A DNA stretch of 64,000 nucleotides, from the NCBI RefSeq assembly GCF_020382885.2, contig NC_058499.1:1401501-1465500 (forward strand). The letters are read 5' to 3'. The DNA comes from Scatophagus argus. Lineage: Eukaryota > Chordata > Actinopteri > Scatophagidae. The notes beneath the pieces are model-generated. The model did no database searches. It saw only the letters and a program-made list of their open reading frames with translations, and had not been told where the DNA came from. Shown in pieces: positions 29,236-41,297 of the stretch. The number at the start of each line of letters is the position of its first letter. Within the stretch, counting starts at the first letter, position 1. The position numbers and the translations under genes were made by a program.

Positions 29236-29306
29236 ACAAACATCCATCCATCCATTTTCTATACTGCTTGTCTGTCAGGGTCACGGGGGGCTGGAGCCTA
29301 TCTCAA
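29236..29306 (+). repeat. CATCCATCC fish repeat, fragment
   Basis: The fragment begins CATCCATCCATCCATTTTC and continues to GGGGCTGGAGCCTATCTC. It is shared with the fuller copies at 34521-34652 and 47538-47850 and is truncated on the right. Confidence 0.7.
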
Positions 29307-31805
29307 TAAAACAAACGATATAAAATATTAAGAATAATATACAAATAAAATATAGAATAAATATTCTAAATAACACAAATCCTTCGTCACACAAATAACA
29401 CACTAAAGAAAATCTAATCATTACACTATTGCACTAAGAACAGAAAACACAAACTAAAACTAAAACCTGACCTTTCCGTCCTTCCTTGATGCAAAATCCA
29501 ATTCTCCAATCCTCCAATTCTATGCTTGGCACACTTTTAGTTATGACTGATTAAACTCTGTTTTGTCACAAAACAGAGTTGTAGCAAATGGCAAATGTTC
29601 ATCTTTGAAAGTACCTACACATATGAAAATTCTGTTGGCTAATTACAGGACCCGACGTGATGGTAATAAATAATAACTGAACTTGTAACAGTTTGCAAAG
29701 CACAACCTTACGGTGAAATTAGATCTGCTGTTTGTTAAGACGAATTACTGTTGTATAGGCACAGCAAGCATCATAGCAAGAAGGCTAACAAACATATACC
29801 ACCAATTTACATTAGCCCTTCATTCATGACATGGATACTGTAATCATACAGAGAGAACATAGCAAACCTTCATCTGTTGCTCGTTTCTCCTCTTCTTCTT
29901 TTCTTTTTTCCTAAATTGGGCACCTGATGGTTTTGACCTTCTTCTGTCCATCTCTGTGTTTACTCGACATTCAACAAATTTGTCAGCGCTGTCACTCAGG
30001 ACCAGGAGTCAAGACTAAACCAATTCACCTTGGTGACCACATAATTGTTTTGTATTACCTGTTTTTACTTGGCCGTTTCACACAATTCAGAAAAACAAAA
30101 ACGTGCAGGAGTTATTCCTGTATTTATAATATTATGAATGAAATGTGCATTATATGGAAGAAAGTCAAGGTGTGACTGACTTTAGCCATTTTATACAGTG
30201 GACCCCCCCACCCGTTCAGTTTGGGAGAGACCCAGAGGTGAACTGTCCCCGCCCCCCTCCCCTTTCCCACCTCACACACAGCTTCAGTGCACGTGGTCAC
30301 AGTGGTCAGTGATTTCAATCGTAGAGGATGTTAATTTTTTGCTGGTCTCTGCCCTTAATATGAAGCAATTTTATGCTAACATATCAACACCATTAAAGCA
30401 ATCGGTGGAGCAAGACCCTGTAAAAGTTCACCTAATGTGTTGTTAAAATGTCAGCTACGGGTAGCCGCTGCTGTTCTCTTTACTGACACGTTTTTAACCC
30501 ATACGTAAAGGACATCCAGGCGAATTCTGAGGCGGCACCACCATTTTTGGAGAATAGTGGACTAGCCGTCAATAGCTGTCACTGTCACTGCTCATTTGTT
30601 ATCAGGAACATATAAAGTCCACTAAACAGACAAACACACACAGAATACATGTCACGAAAATGGATGTAGTTAATGACAATTTGTCAATGATAGAATTAGC
30701 TAACATTATGCTAACTAATGGCTAAGAAAGGGTCGGTTATGCATGATTAGCGGTATCTAGCAAAATGAAACGGATAGCTAGCCTAACTTTTTGTCTTTCT
30801 GTGACTTTGTAAGTGGATGTATAGAACTTTATTCCGGATGGACATCAGAGATAATGATATCCTCAGAAAGTTTAGTTCATGCTGAATAACATCTGACTGT
30901 GAAGACAGTGAGATTTTTGATTCTACTTCACGCAGTATCTTTGCCTGCCCTTCAACTCCCCAGCGCCCCCTGGGGAGGCTTTGAATGTCTTTTCCTGTCT
31001 GTCTCACTCTCCCGGCTGGCTGTGTCTCATTCCAGATGTTTTGGTCCTGGATTTGCATCCTCCAGGAGCTGCAGCCTCTGCTCTTGTCTCTGTCTTCCTT
31101 TGTGTGGGTTTGGGTTTGTTTCTTTTCTCCTTTCTGTGTGAATAATGTGCTTGGGGTCCGTGGAGAAGTGATCCTGTGATCCCGGTCTGTCTGTCGAAAT
31201 CTTAAGTTGCTCAACATCCGTCAGGATTCATGTTCCTCATGTCTCACTTTATTTATGATTTTGTAATCCTTCACTATCCGTATCACTATTGTCCACAATG
31301 TCCATGATTTTACCGTGTTGGTCTGGGCTCACTAAACATCTGGTGCATGTCTGGGGAGTTTTTAAACTATTCAAGGGTCTGATGGCAGGGGGTTTGCATG
31401 CTGTACACATGTTGTCTACATTTCGCTCAGATTTAGCCCATATGTTGCGTGCGCATTTAGCTGGCATGTTGTGTACATTTAGCTCACATGATATCAGATT
31501 TAACTTGGCTGTTATCTACATTTAAGTTTTGTGCTCACATTTTGGGTCAGCTTGTTGATGCATGTTGCATGGACACAGATGTGTGTGTGTGGTGTGTGAA
31601 CAGATGAATGCTGGCAGTCAGAGATGAACAGAGACCAAAGACCACAGTTCTCATTAACAAACAGTGCAATTCTTTGTTTCTTTTCTTCTGTCTAATGTCT
31701 GCGTGTGTGTGTGTGCACGGTAAACGATGCTTTCAGTATTTCCAGGAACACGCTGTAATGTTCTGCTGAAGAAATGTGGACAACAGGAAGTGTGTGTGAG
31801 CAGTC

Positions 31806-31838
<33 letters not shown>

Positions 31839-32369
31839 TGTGTGTTTTGCTGATGAAGAGCTGAATGTTGGCAGATACTCAATAGCCTGGAGATGGAGAC
31901 CAGCAGGACACATAGAGTGGGGAGTAGAGTCATATAGAGATAGGGTTGGTGCAGCGTTTCAGATGACAAAACATTACCATTTCCACAGCAACAGCCTCAG
32001 AGCAGAGGGGGAGCCGACATTCACGAGCGTAATGATGAAACCCTGCAGATGTATGACTCTGGATGATCCCACTGAAGATAAAAACAGTGACGTTAGACAA
32101 CTAGTGGCAGATGACTGAAGATTCAGTAAGACAGACAGACAGAGCAAAAAGACAGACAGGTAGTGAGGACAGGTGAAGCCAGTGGCAACAGTTGTATGCA
32201 GAGGACAGGTGACTGCAGCTGCGATGAGCAGAAAAATGTCACTTTTTGAGTTTTGGAGGAGCAAGAAGGAGAGAGGAGCACTTCTGGAGCGAGCCGATCA
32301 GCTAAGACTCGTTCCTTCACAGCTGTAAGTCTGATTTTAAACTGCTCTAACTGCAAAGTCTTAAATTCT

Positions 32370-33110
32370 TACTTTTGATTCTTTATTGTCATCGTCATAA
32401 GAAACAGTGAAAAAACACTTCAGCAACTCTGTAGCATTAAGACATTCAGACAAAAAATAAACATAATGAGGTGCAGGTGCTGTGATTGTCGTCATTCAGC
32501 AGCCAAAGACCACAAGTCTTTTTGGGCTGTGAGGGTGTCACACACTTGACTGCTGGTGTAGAAAACTGTTTTGGAGTCTGTTTGTGTGTGTTCTAATTGT
32601 TCCTGAGGGAAGGAGGGTAAACAGTCCATGTCCACGGAGGGTGTGGTACTTTATAATACAACTGGCTTTCCTGTGGCACCAGTCAGCGTACGTGTCAGTG
32701 GGGGGCGGGGGGTCCCCATCACTCCTCACAGTGCAGCAGCAGGTCAAGATGCTCTCAGTTGGGGCTCATTAGAAGTTAATCAGCAGGTTTTGAAAGAGAC
32801 GAGCCTGCTTCAGCTTCCTGGGAAAACAGAGTCTCTGTTGAGCCTTCTGCACCTGATAGCAGATGTTTCAGGTCCAGGTGAGGTCAGCTCACAGACTCTG
32901 AGATATTTGAGGCCGTCAGCCTTCTCTACCTCCCCTCCACGCATGTGGAGAGCAGAGTGTCTGACCCTCCTTGATCTCCTGTAGTCCATTATCTTTATTT
33001 TTGTTGTGTTTAAGTCCAGGTTGTTATGGGAACAAGACCACCTCCCTGTAGACTGTCTCTTTATTGTTGATAATCAGTCCTACTGCAGTGGCGTCAGTGA
33101 GGTGAATAAG
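32370..33110 (-). pseudogene. Decayed LINE reverse-transcriptase fragment
   Basis: The minus strand reads pieces such as LIHLTDATAVGLIINNKE, VQKAQQRLCFPRKLKQ and DLTWT. These match the region after the catalytic FADD motif in fish LINE ORF2 proteins, but with stops and frameshifts. At its 3' end the plus strand carries TTCTTTATTGTCATCGTCAT, the antisense of the element tail also seen near 60905. It is dead and 5'-truncated. Confidence 0.6.
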
Positions 33111-33119
33111 TGAGCAGTC

Positions 33120-33759
33120 ATATTGTTCTTGTTCTGGGCCCCGAACACCTTAGAAATAAATTATGCAGTGATATTGCATTGATAGATGGCTTAGCCGTGG
33201 CCTCAAGCTCCACTGTAAGAAATCTAGGAGTTATCTTTGACCAGAGAAGATAGAGAAAGATTAGGCACATCCTGAGTCAGAAAGATGCAGAAAAATTAGT
33301 CCATGCATTCATTACATCTGGACTGGATTACTGTAACTCCCTTCTATCAGGCTGCCCCAGTAAATCCATAAAGACTCTCCAGCTAATCCAGAACGCTGCA
33401 GCACGACTACTGACAAGAACCAGCATGAGAGACCATATTTCTCCTGTTCTGGCTTCTCTACATTGGCTACCTGTAAAATTCAGGATAGATTTTAAAATTC
33501 TCCTCCTCACTTATAAAGCCCTGAACGGTCAGGCACCATCCTATCTTAAAGAGTTAATAGTACCCTATTATCCCACCAGAACTTTGCGTTCCCAAAATGC
33601 AGGGCTGCTTGTGGTTCCTAGAGTCCTCAAAAGTAGATTGGGAACCAGAGCCTTTAGTTATCAAGCTCCTCTACTATGGAACCATCTTCCGGTTTCGGTC
33701 CGGGAGATGCTTGTGTGCTCCTTCTCTCACACCCCACCCCCTCTGCCTCTCTCCTGCTT

Positions 33760-33839
<80 letters not shown>

Positions 33840-34086
33840 ACCGGTCAAGGCAGATGGCCGCCCATCTTGAGCCGGGGTCTCCCCCGAGGTTTCTGCCTTC
33901 TAAAAGGCAGTTTTTCCTCGCCACTGTCGCCAAGTGCTTGCTCAAGGGGGAATGTTGGGCTCTCTCTATTTTACAATTTAATTAAAGAGTTTGGTCTAGA
34001 CCTGCTCTAATTGGAAAGTGTCATGAGATAACTTTTGTTGTGAATTGGCGCTATATAAATAAACTGAATTGAATTGAATTGAATCA
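33120..34086 (+). mobile_element. L2-like LINE, 5'-truncated 3' end
   Basis: The plus strand encodes the C-terminal part of a non-LTR ORF2: SGLDYCNSLLSGCPSK, IQNAAARLLTRT, LHWLPVKFRIDFKILLLTYK, KALNGQAPSYL and NHLPVSVREM. A (CT)n run at 33761-33833 interrupts the frame. The 3' UTR is recognisable by CAGTTTTTCCTCGCCACTG and TTGGCGCTATATAAATAAAC, and it ends in (TTGAA)n at about 34066-34083. The reverse-transcriptase core and the 5' end are missing, as is usual for L2-type insertions. An in-frame stop at 33249-33251 also shows it is inactive. Confidence 0.85.
33761..33833. repeat. (CT)n microsatellite inside the LINE
   Basis: About 36 CT dinucleotides lie between the LINE ORF2 C-terminus and its 3' UTR. 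Confidence 0.95.
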
Positions 34087-34520
34087 TATGTCCCAAAGAG
34101 GGACTAGAGGAAAGGACTGAGGACGCACTCCTCTGGTGCTTTAAGCTCAGGGGCTTGACATGTGGCCCCCCATCCTGACCTTCTGGGGCCTGTTCCTGAG
34201 GAAGACCTTTACCCGTGTACATGGTGACCTGTCGAGGCCAAAGTTGCTCGATTTTTGAACCAGTTTGTGTGGAATTATTTTATTAAATGCAGAAGTGAAA
34301 TCAACAAACGACATCCTTACTTATGTGTTGTGGCGATGCGGGTGGGTGTAGGGCCGTTATGACTGCATCCTCTTTCAGATAGATCAGATAGTGAGAGCTG
34401 CTCTGTATTTTAACTGAAGTTCCAGAAAGTGAACAGAAGGAAATGTGAATTAATGTGTTTCTGTCCACTGCTGCTGCCTGCATCAGGGGGTGAAAAACTG
34501 TCATCTGAAAAGTAATTAAA

Positions 34521-34652
34521 ACATCCATCCATCCATCCATTTTCTATACCGCTTATCCGTCAGGGTCGCGGGGGAGCTGGAGCCTATCCCAGCTGACTAT
34601 GGGCGAGAGGCGGGGTTCACCCTGGACTGGTCGCCAGTCAATCGCAGGGCCA
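34521..34652 (+). repeat. CATCCATCC fish repeat, longer copy
   Basis: The copy has ATCCATCCATCCATTTTC, TATACCGCTTATCCGTC, GGGGGAGCTGGAGCCTATCC and GGCGGGGTTCACCCTGGAC, ending GTCGCCAGTCAATCGCAGGG. This is a very abundant teleost interspersed repeat. No coding content. Confidence 0.75.
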
Positions 34653-35014
34653 GTAACCAAAACAAAACAACACAATATTTGACTCTAAAAATATATAAGT
34701 TATATAATAATATAATAATAAGTTCCCAGTTTACTTCAAGTTTATACTTAATTACATCACTTTACTAAATGTATTTTACACCACTGTATACACATTCGAA
34801 AGGACATGCTGAAGAGAAAACAAATTAGCATTTGCCAGTGGTGTTGTCACCAGGGGGAGACACATCATCATGTCATCAGAGAGGAAATGAGGAACATAAT
34901 GATCTTATGATGATCAGAAGAAAAAACTATGTCTCCCCCTGGTGCCAGAGAGGAGCATCGAAGCTCTTAGGTTTTTAAAAAGATGAAAAAAAAGATGAAA
35001 GTGACATATTTTGT

Positions 35015-35256
35015 CATTGGAGGGAACTCACTCCAACGAAATTTGTGCTCTGCATTTAACCCACCCAAGTGACGTGCACACACACACAGCAAACCCGGGG
35101 CAGTGGGCGACCGCGTGCAGCGCCCGGGGAGCAGTGGGGGTTAGGTACCTTGCTCAAGGGTACCTCAGCCATGGACACCGGGACGGGGAATCGAACCAGC
35201 AATCCACCGGTTACGGGTCCGACACCCTAACCGCTGATCCACGACTGCGATCTTCA
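35015..35256 (-). mobile_element. tRNA-derived SINE-like element
   Basis: On the minus strand the 5' end at about 35256 reads like a tRNA. It has an A-box-like TGGATCAGCGGTTAGG and a B box GGTTCGATTCCC (plus-strand GGGAATCGAACC at 35187-35198). Downstream plus-strand text GAGCAGTGGGGGTTAGGTACC and CTTGCTCAAGGGTACCTCAG is typical of a widespread fish repeat. It is not a functional tRNA, because no proper acceptor stem closes. Confidence 0.6.
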
Positions 35257-35958
35257 GCTGACCCCTGTGACCAAAGTAGATCATCTACAGTATATACAGA
35301 CAGAAACATTGGTGTTTTTAAAATGTGTTCCTCCATGCACAGTTCATTCACAGGAGTGTTTTTGCATCATTTGATCTAACTGTAGGTGGCGCCGTCATGT
35401 TTCTGTCTGCATGTATTCAACCTGTTTTGCTGATTTTCAGATGTGCCGATAACACAGCCCTTTATGTGTTCAGTATGTTTTGTTTTGTTTTCAATTAATG
35501 TAGACAGCAAAAAAAAAAAAAAAGAGTTTTCAGAATATATCTGAGGGTAGATGGCATAATTCCCATATCTGAGTTTGTTCTGGCGGCACCTTATCTATAG
35601 ATGTACCATTAAGTTCCCATCAAGTTGGATCGAATAGAAGGAAAGCCAGATCGAATCAAAATGGAGGCCTTCAGCAGCTCGAATGCCTCCTGCACCAAGA
35701 TGCACACATACCCATAGACTCAATAACAATGCAACAGAGCTGTCAGGATGTGCATCAAAACTGCAGTCTGTCTAATGTCCAGCAGGGGGCGACTCCACTG
35801 GTTTCAAACAGAAGTATGTGGCCTTATGAGAAAATGAACTGACTTCTCAGTTGATTTATGATCTCAGTACATTCATGATGGGTCATTCAGTCACTTCTCG
35901 CCACAGGAAACAGTTGCAAGATGACGGAGGAGTTCGGGCAGCACTGCAGAATACCAGA

Positions 35959-37256
35959 ATGGCATCTCTGCTGCCCCCTGTTGGTACAGATGTCTTCAGA
36001 CGCTTCACACAAGCCTCACTGACAGAGATCCAAAGACGACATGAAGCAGAGGAGAAGGAGCGAGAGAACAGGAAGTGGAACAAAGAGGTACAAAATAATA
36101 ACAACACATTTCTGTCCCTGTTGGGTTCCAGTCTCTTCATCAAATCGGCCTGTCGGCTGCACAAAACTCGAAGAAGAAATGTTATCAGAATATCTTTGTC
36201 AGCAAAAGAAGGGCCTGGCAGTTTGAGAACTTTGATTTGTGAGAGAATGCAGAAGACATTCAAACTCCTCTCTGATTGGTCTGCTCTCTTGACAGGTTGA
36301 GGAAAAAGACCGGTTCAAACCAGCCAGTGACCTGGAGGCTGGAAAGCCCCTCCCATTCTTTTACGGGGACCCGCCTCCTGAGCTTTTGAACACCCCATTG
36401 GAGGAGCTGGATCCCTACTACCAATCACAGAAGGTCTCTCTCTCTGCCTAATAAGACAGACTTGCGAAACATGTCATCAGTTTAGATTTTAAGACATTGT
36501 TCACATATGGAAGTTATAAGCCAGACGTCTGACCTATGTCCTTCAGACCTGTGTCTTACCTGTGTCTTTCCGACCTCTCAACTGTGTCTCACCTGTAGAC
36601 GTTCATTGTGCTCAGCAAAGGAAACATCATCCACAGATTTAACGCTGAGCCAGCCTGTTACCTGCTGAGGCCGTCCAACCCCCTGAGGACCGTGGCCATC
36701 AAGATCCTCAGTCACTCATATCTTTTGTGAAGTCACACTGGACTCCACCCTGACTGGCCAATGAGTCCTTTTGCCTCTCTGTGTAGTCATTTTTTGTCTC
36801 TTTGTGACTGTCCTGCGTGTCTTCGTCGCCTTTTTTACACAGAGACTGCGTGATATTGTCGAACCAAGACCCCTCATTAACAACAGCAGCCCCAGTGTGG
36901 GGTTTTAGGTCGCATTCTGGCTTTCTGGATCCACGGCGTGACATTTAACACAACAGCATCAGGGTCCAGCAGCTAGCTGCTTTTTAAATCCCACACATAA
37001 CGTGTTATCAGCACATCAACATGTCGGTTTGCTGGCTCACTTTTATCACACGCTGCAGTCCAACATGCTGTTTAAAAAGGCTTATTGTCTCTTTGTGTGT
37101 CTTCATGGGGTCTTTTTTCACTTAGTGTGTAGTCTGGAGTTTCTCCTTAACACCAAAAACTTTATTCAGGTTGTTCATGGTGTTAACGATCCTGACCAGC
37201 AGCATGTTCATGACACTAAGTCATCATTCAGCATGGAACTTTACTGTGAAGTGAGT

Positions 37257-37290
<34 letters not shown>

Positions 37291-39287
37291 CAGTGATGTG
37301 ACTGAAGAAAGAAGAAGCATTGATTTCCAGCTCTCGTGTGGAAACACAAGATGATTCAGAGCCTAAAACTGTATTCTAAAGTATTTAAAGTTCAGGGTGT
37401 CTCAGGAACAAAGAGCCAGTCTGTCCTCAGGGTCAGACATTCATGCTTCACACAGCTGTCGTCTCACAGCAGTTGAAAAGTCACAAAGTTGAAACTCTGA
37501 CTCAAAGGTTTGAACTTTAACTTGAAATTGTGCTCTCAGGAAATGAGGACTGAAGATTCAAAGAGTTTTACTGTCATATACTCAGCCTCACCACAGAGTA
37601 CTTGTGACAAGACAGGCAAGCAACTCCAAGAAGACAAAAAAATAAATAAATAAAAACCTAAATAGATAAGTAAAATAGAATAAAAATGGGAAACATTATA
37701 TACATTATGGAAACAGGATATACATGTGCAGTAGATGAGGGAGATGATATGATGGCTGAGGGGAAGAAACAGTTTGTAAGACACAGTGTTTACAAAACTC
37801 CCATAAAATAAAAGTAGAAAATAATATTTTAAAAGAATCCTGCTAGCGCCCCCTGGAGGCTGCTGTATTCATTACAGCCACAGCCCAGCAAACACAACAT
37901 CCTGATGGTTTAACTGCTCTTGGAATCTGATCAACAGTGGGAACAAACTTGCTTTTTACTGATGCTAACGACCGTGTTTCCGACGAGTTTGGGGGTTTTA
38001 AATTGGTCATAAAGGTGTCCCTCAACAATCAGCATTAGCCCTCCTGCCCTTAAACGACACATAAACTCAGCTATGAAGAGATGAGAGTTCATCACTGACA
38101 AACCAGTTTGCATTGATAAGATGATGAGATTTCAATGACTCACATATTATTTGACATCTTAAGTTCAACATCCAATCGGATGGTCAGCCCACCACCCGTA
38201 TTCACTCACATGAGAAAATAAGTACCTTTCATATCGTGGTACGGTGGTTTGGTATTTGGTATTTGACGTTTGCCAGTGTAATATTTTATGTGGTTGACTG
38301 TGATATAAAAGAGAGAAAAGGATCAAATCATCAAATAATTTCTTTGGTATTTCTGCTGAAAGATTGTCCAAAAAAGTAGCTCCATTTCTGTCCGTCGACT
38401 AATCGACCAGTCGTCTGACTGTTTGCAGCTCTCGTGTCACGACTGGCGTTACGTTGTTGTCAGAGGTGAAAGAGCTCTTAGTCTTAGTGAGACTTTCTGA
38501 CTAACTCGCCCTCTCCAGCTCTGTGCCGTGTATTAACTGGTTTTGCAGTACATCAGTGCGTTTCATCTTCTGTACTGATTTGTTCCGGTGTTACATTTAA
38601 ACAGCTCAGTTTTTATTTTTTATTGATGTTCATAAATATTAAGTGTTTTTGTTTCTTTAAACAGATTAGTGTTCACAGCCATCTACATGTTTGAACTCAT
38701 CTTGAAGGTCGTTTCCAGAGGCTTCTGTGTCGGAAAATTCACCTTCGTCAGAGACCCTTGGAACTGGCTGGATGTCGTAGTCATCATCACGGGGTAATAA
38801 TCAATAATACATCTGATAGCTACGTATTGACCACAGACTTCAGGCTCAGAGAGACACACAGTTAAAAACATCTTTAATCAAAGCACAATATCAGACTGAT
38901 GGTCTCCCAGTCTTGAGATGATGACATAATAAGCTCACTTTCACTGTCTCGTATTTAACTTATAGGAGACCTTTCAGCTGTGCTTTAATAGTCGTAGTCA
39001 CTTTGCTTTTCTTTGTTTCTCTGTTGTTATTTTCTGTTTTCTGAAGCTTTTATGTCTCTTTTCATCTGTTTGTGGTTGAACCTTCTTGTTGTTGATGTTG
39101 TCGTTGTCTCCCACAGGACATATGATCAGTCAGCTCAGCCTGACGATGGTGATGATGGTGATGATGGTGATGATGTGTTCGAGTGTTTGTGTGTTTCAGA
39201 TATGTGTCACAGCTTGTACATGTAAGGGATTTGTTTGCGCTGTGGACAGCCTCTCTGGTACTGAAGATCATCCCGCTCTTCTCAGGT

Positions 39288-39329
<42 letters not shown>

Positions 39330-40199
39330 TAGGTCTAAGTACATTTATAATCTCATGTCACCAACTGGTCGATTTCAATTAAACCCTGCTCCTTTCCCTC
39401 AGGCCTGAAATCAACTGCTGGAGCTCTTGTCCAATCAGTGAAGAGGCTTGCAGGTGTCCTTGCCCTGATCGTGCTCTGTCTCAGCATCTTCAGTACGATT
39501 GGTTTGCAGCTCTTCATGGGAAATCTGAAGCAGAAATGCGTCTTATTTCCGCCGCCCAGCAACGTGACCGCCAATGCTGGCTTCACCCCTGGTTACCATG
39601 ACAGCGAAGGAGGAAGCAGCAATTTTGATTTCAACGCATACATGAAAAACTCTGGTATGAAAGTTATGTTTAGTGTTTGTATTTCACAGACACAAAGCTT
39701 ATTGGTCAACCTCAGTGTTAAATTATGTATCAACCCCCCCCCCCAGATGTATGACATCAGAAAGCAGCTCACATGCTGACAACATCAGGTGGCGTCTCTT
39801 AAGGCCTGTTTGATGAGGTCACTGTGCAAAACAACAAAACAGCAGGACTACCTAAGCCAAGCAGAAAATTTTGAAAAAGAGAGCAATGATGTCTAAAATT
39901 TAGTTTAAAACATTCAGAATCTGACATTTAACATTCTCAGTAAAGTGTGAAGGTCACCTCGCCTGAACCTGTCGTGCCTTCATCGCCTCCTGCACTGGAG
40001 TCCTGCTCAGAGAGAAATCACCTCGGTACTGTGGTTTCCTGTCAGAAAACTGGCTTCCATCAGCCCCCCTGAGGCCGGACCCACTTCCAGGGTGCTTGTC
40101 AACATGCCAAACCAGTGCAGAACAGGAAATAACCGTGTTCCCAGGATATTTTAAACGTTATCAGAATATTCAACACAGACTACATTCAGACCTAACTGC

Positions 40200-40240
<41 letters not shown>

Positions 40241-41248
40241 CGCTCGTAGAAAATTTTTACTACATTCCTGGTCAACTTGATGCTCTGCTGTGTGGAAACA
40301 GCTCTGACGCTGGGTACGTTCACATGACTGCCTCAAACACAGATATTATACAAATAATAATAACAGTGGTGACGACGATGATGATGATGATGATGATGAT
40401 GAACTCTGATGATGCATTCAGGCGCTGTCCGGAGGGTTTCACCTGCATGAGGGGCGGGAGAAACCCATCCTACGGCTACACCAGCTACGACTCATTTGGT
40501 TGGTCTCTGCTGTCTCTGATCAGACTGTTGGCTTATGACTTCTGGGAAAACCTGATGATGTTGGTCAGTAACAAACTGGTCCCAGCACTCAGACTGGCTT
40601 CACTGGTTTCACTGTGTTCTCTGATGCCACCTGGAATTACTTTAAATAACATTCTGATGCCCCATTAGATCACTCAGGAGAAAGATGATGTCTGTCTCTC
40701 CCTCCTCATCCTCACTCCCTGTCTGTCTGTCTCTATCTGTGTCTCTCTCTCCCTCTCTCCTCACCTGTCTGTCTGCAGACGTTACGAGCAGCAGGTAAAT
40801 TCTACCTGGCCTTCTTCGTCCTGATCGTCTTCCCCGGCTCTTTCTTCCTCTCCAGCCTCATCCTGGTGGTGGCTGCCATGGTGTTTAGTGAACAGGAGGA
40901 GGTCAAGGCTGCCGAGGCCAGACAGAAAGAAGAAGAGTTCAGTCAGATTGTGGAGGCGCTGAAGAAGAGAGAGGAAGAGGAGGTGAGATCATTGCATCAT
41001 CTTCATTCTGATGTTTGGCAGCCTCGGACACAACGTGACTGTTAGTGTGTGTTTTACACCTTTTTAGGTGTAACAGGAAGTCTGTTCTGTTAAGAGACTT
41101 TGTCATTCTAACTGGTGGTTTCAAGTAAAGCTTTGAATGTCTGTGTGTTGTTATTACAGCCGGAATCCTGCAGGGCGGCGCTCTCAGAGAAACAAAACGG
41201 CGAAAGCAAGGAGAGCCATGAGCAAAAAGGTACTGCCAAGGAGGGTAT

Positions 41249-41297
<49 letters not shown>

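Larger units (their letters stand above)
28960..35958. other. Gene-poor, transposon-rich spacer between nup160 and the channel gene
   Basis: I find no cellular coding exon here. Contents in order are a C(21) tract at 29108-29128, a fragment of the CATCCATCC repeat at 29236-29306, unremarkable AT-rich sequence to about 31700 (with loosely periodic TTTAGCTCA-like units at about 31400-31500), CT/GT microsatellites at 31802-31845, LINE remnants at 32370-34086, a second CATCCATCC repeat at 34521-34652, and a SINE at about 35015-35256. The promoter and 5' UTR of the channel gene should lie near the right end but are not identifiable. Confidence 0.55.
36296..40982 (+). other. Channel domain I (N-terminal cytoplasmic end to S6)
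   Basis: S1 is [20 protein letters not shown]2-S3 is [13 protein letters not shown] and [16 protein letters not shown]5 is [17 protein letters not shown], and the pore is [13 protein letters not shown], keeping the domain I Asp. S4 (exon 39200-39285) reads [18 protein letters not shown], two residues shorter than family and with one positive charge left where four are usual. S6 reads [15 protein letters not shown], with Ser replacing the conserved Asn. Confidence 0.85.

Noticed and set aside
35015-35256. A tRNA gene on the minus strand
   Set aside because: A- and B-box-like words are present but the acceptor and anticodon stems do not pair, and the flanks match a widespread SINE-like repeat.
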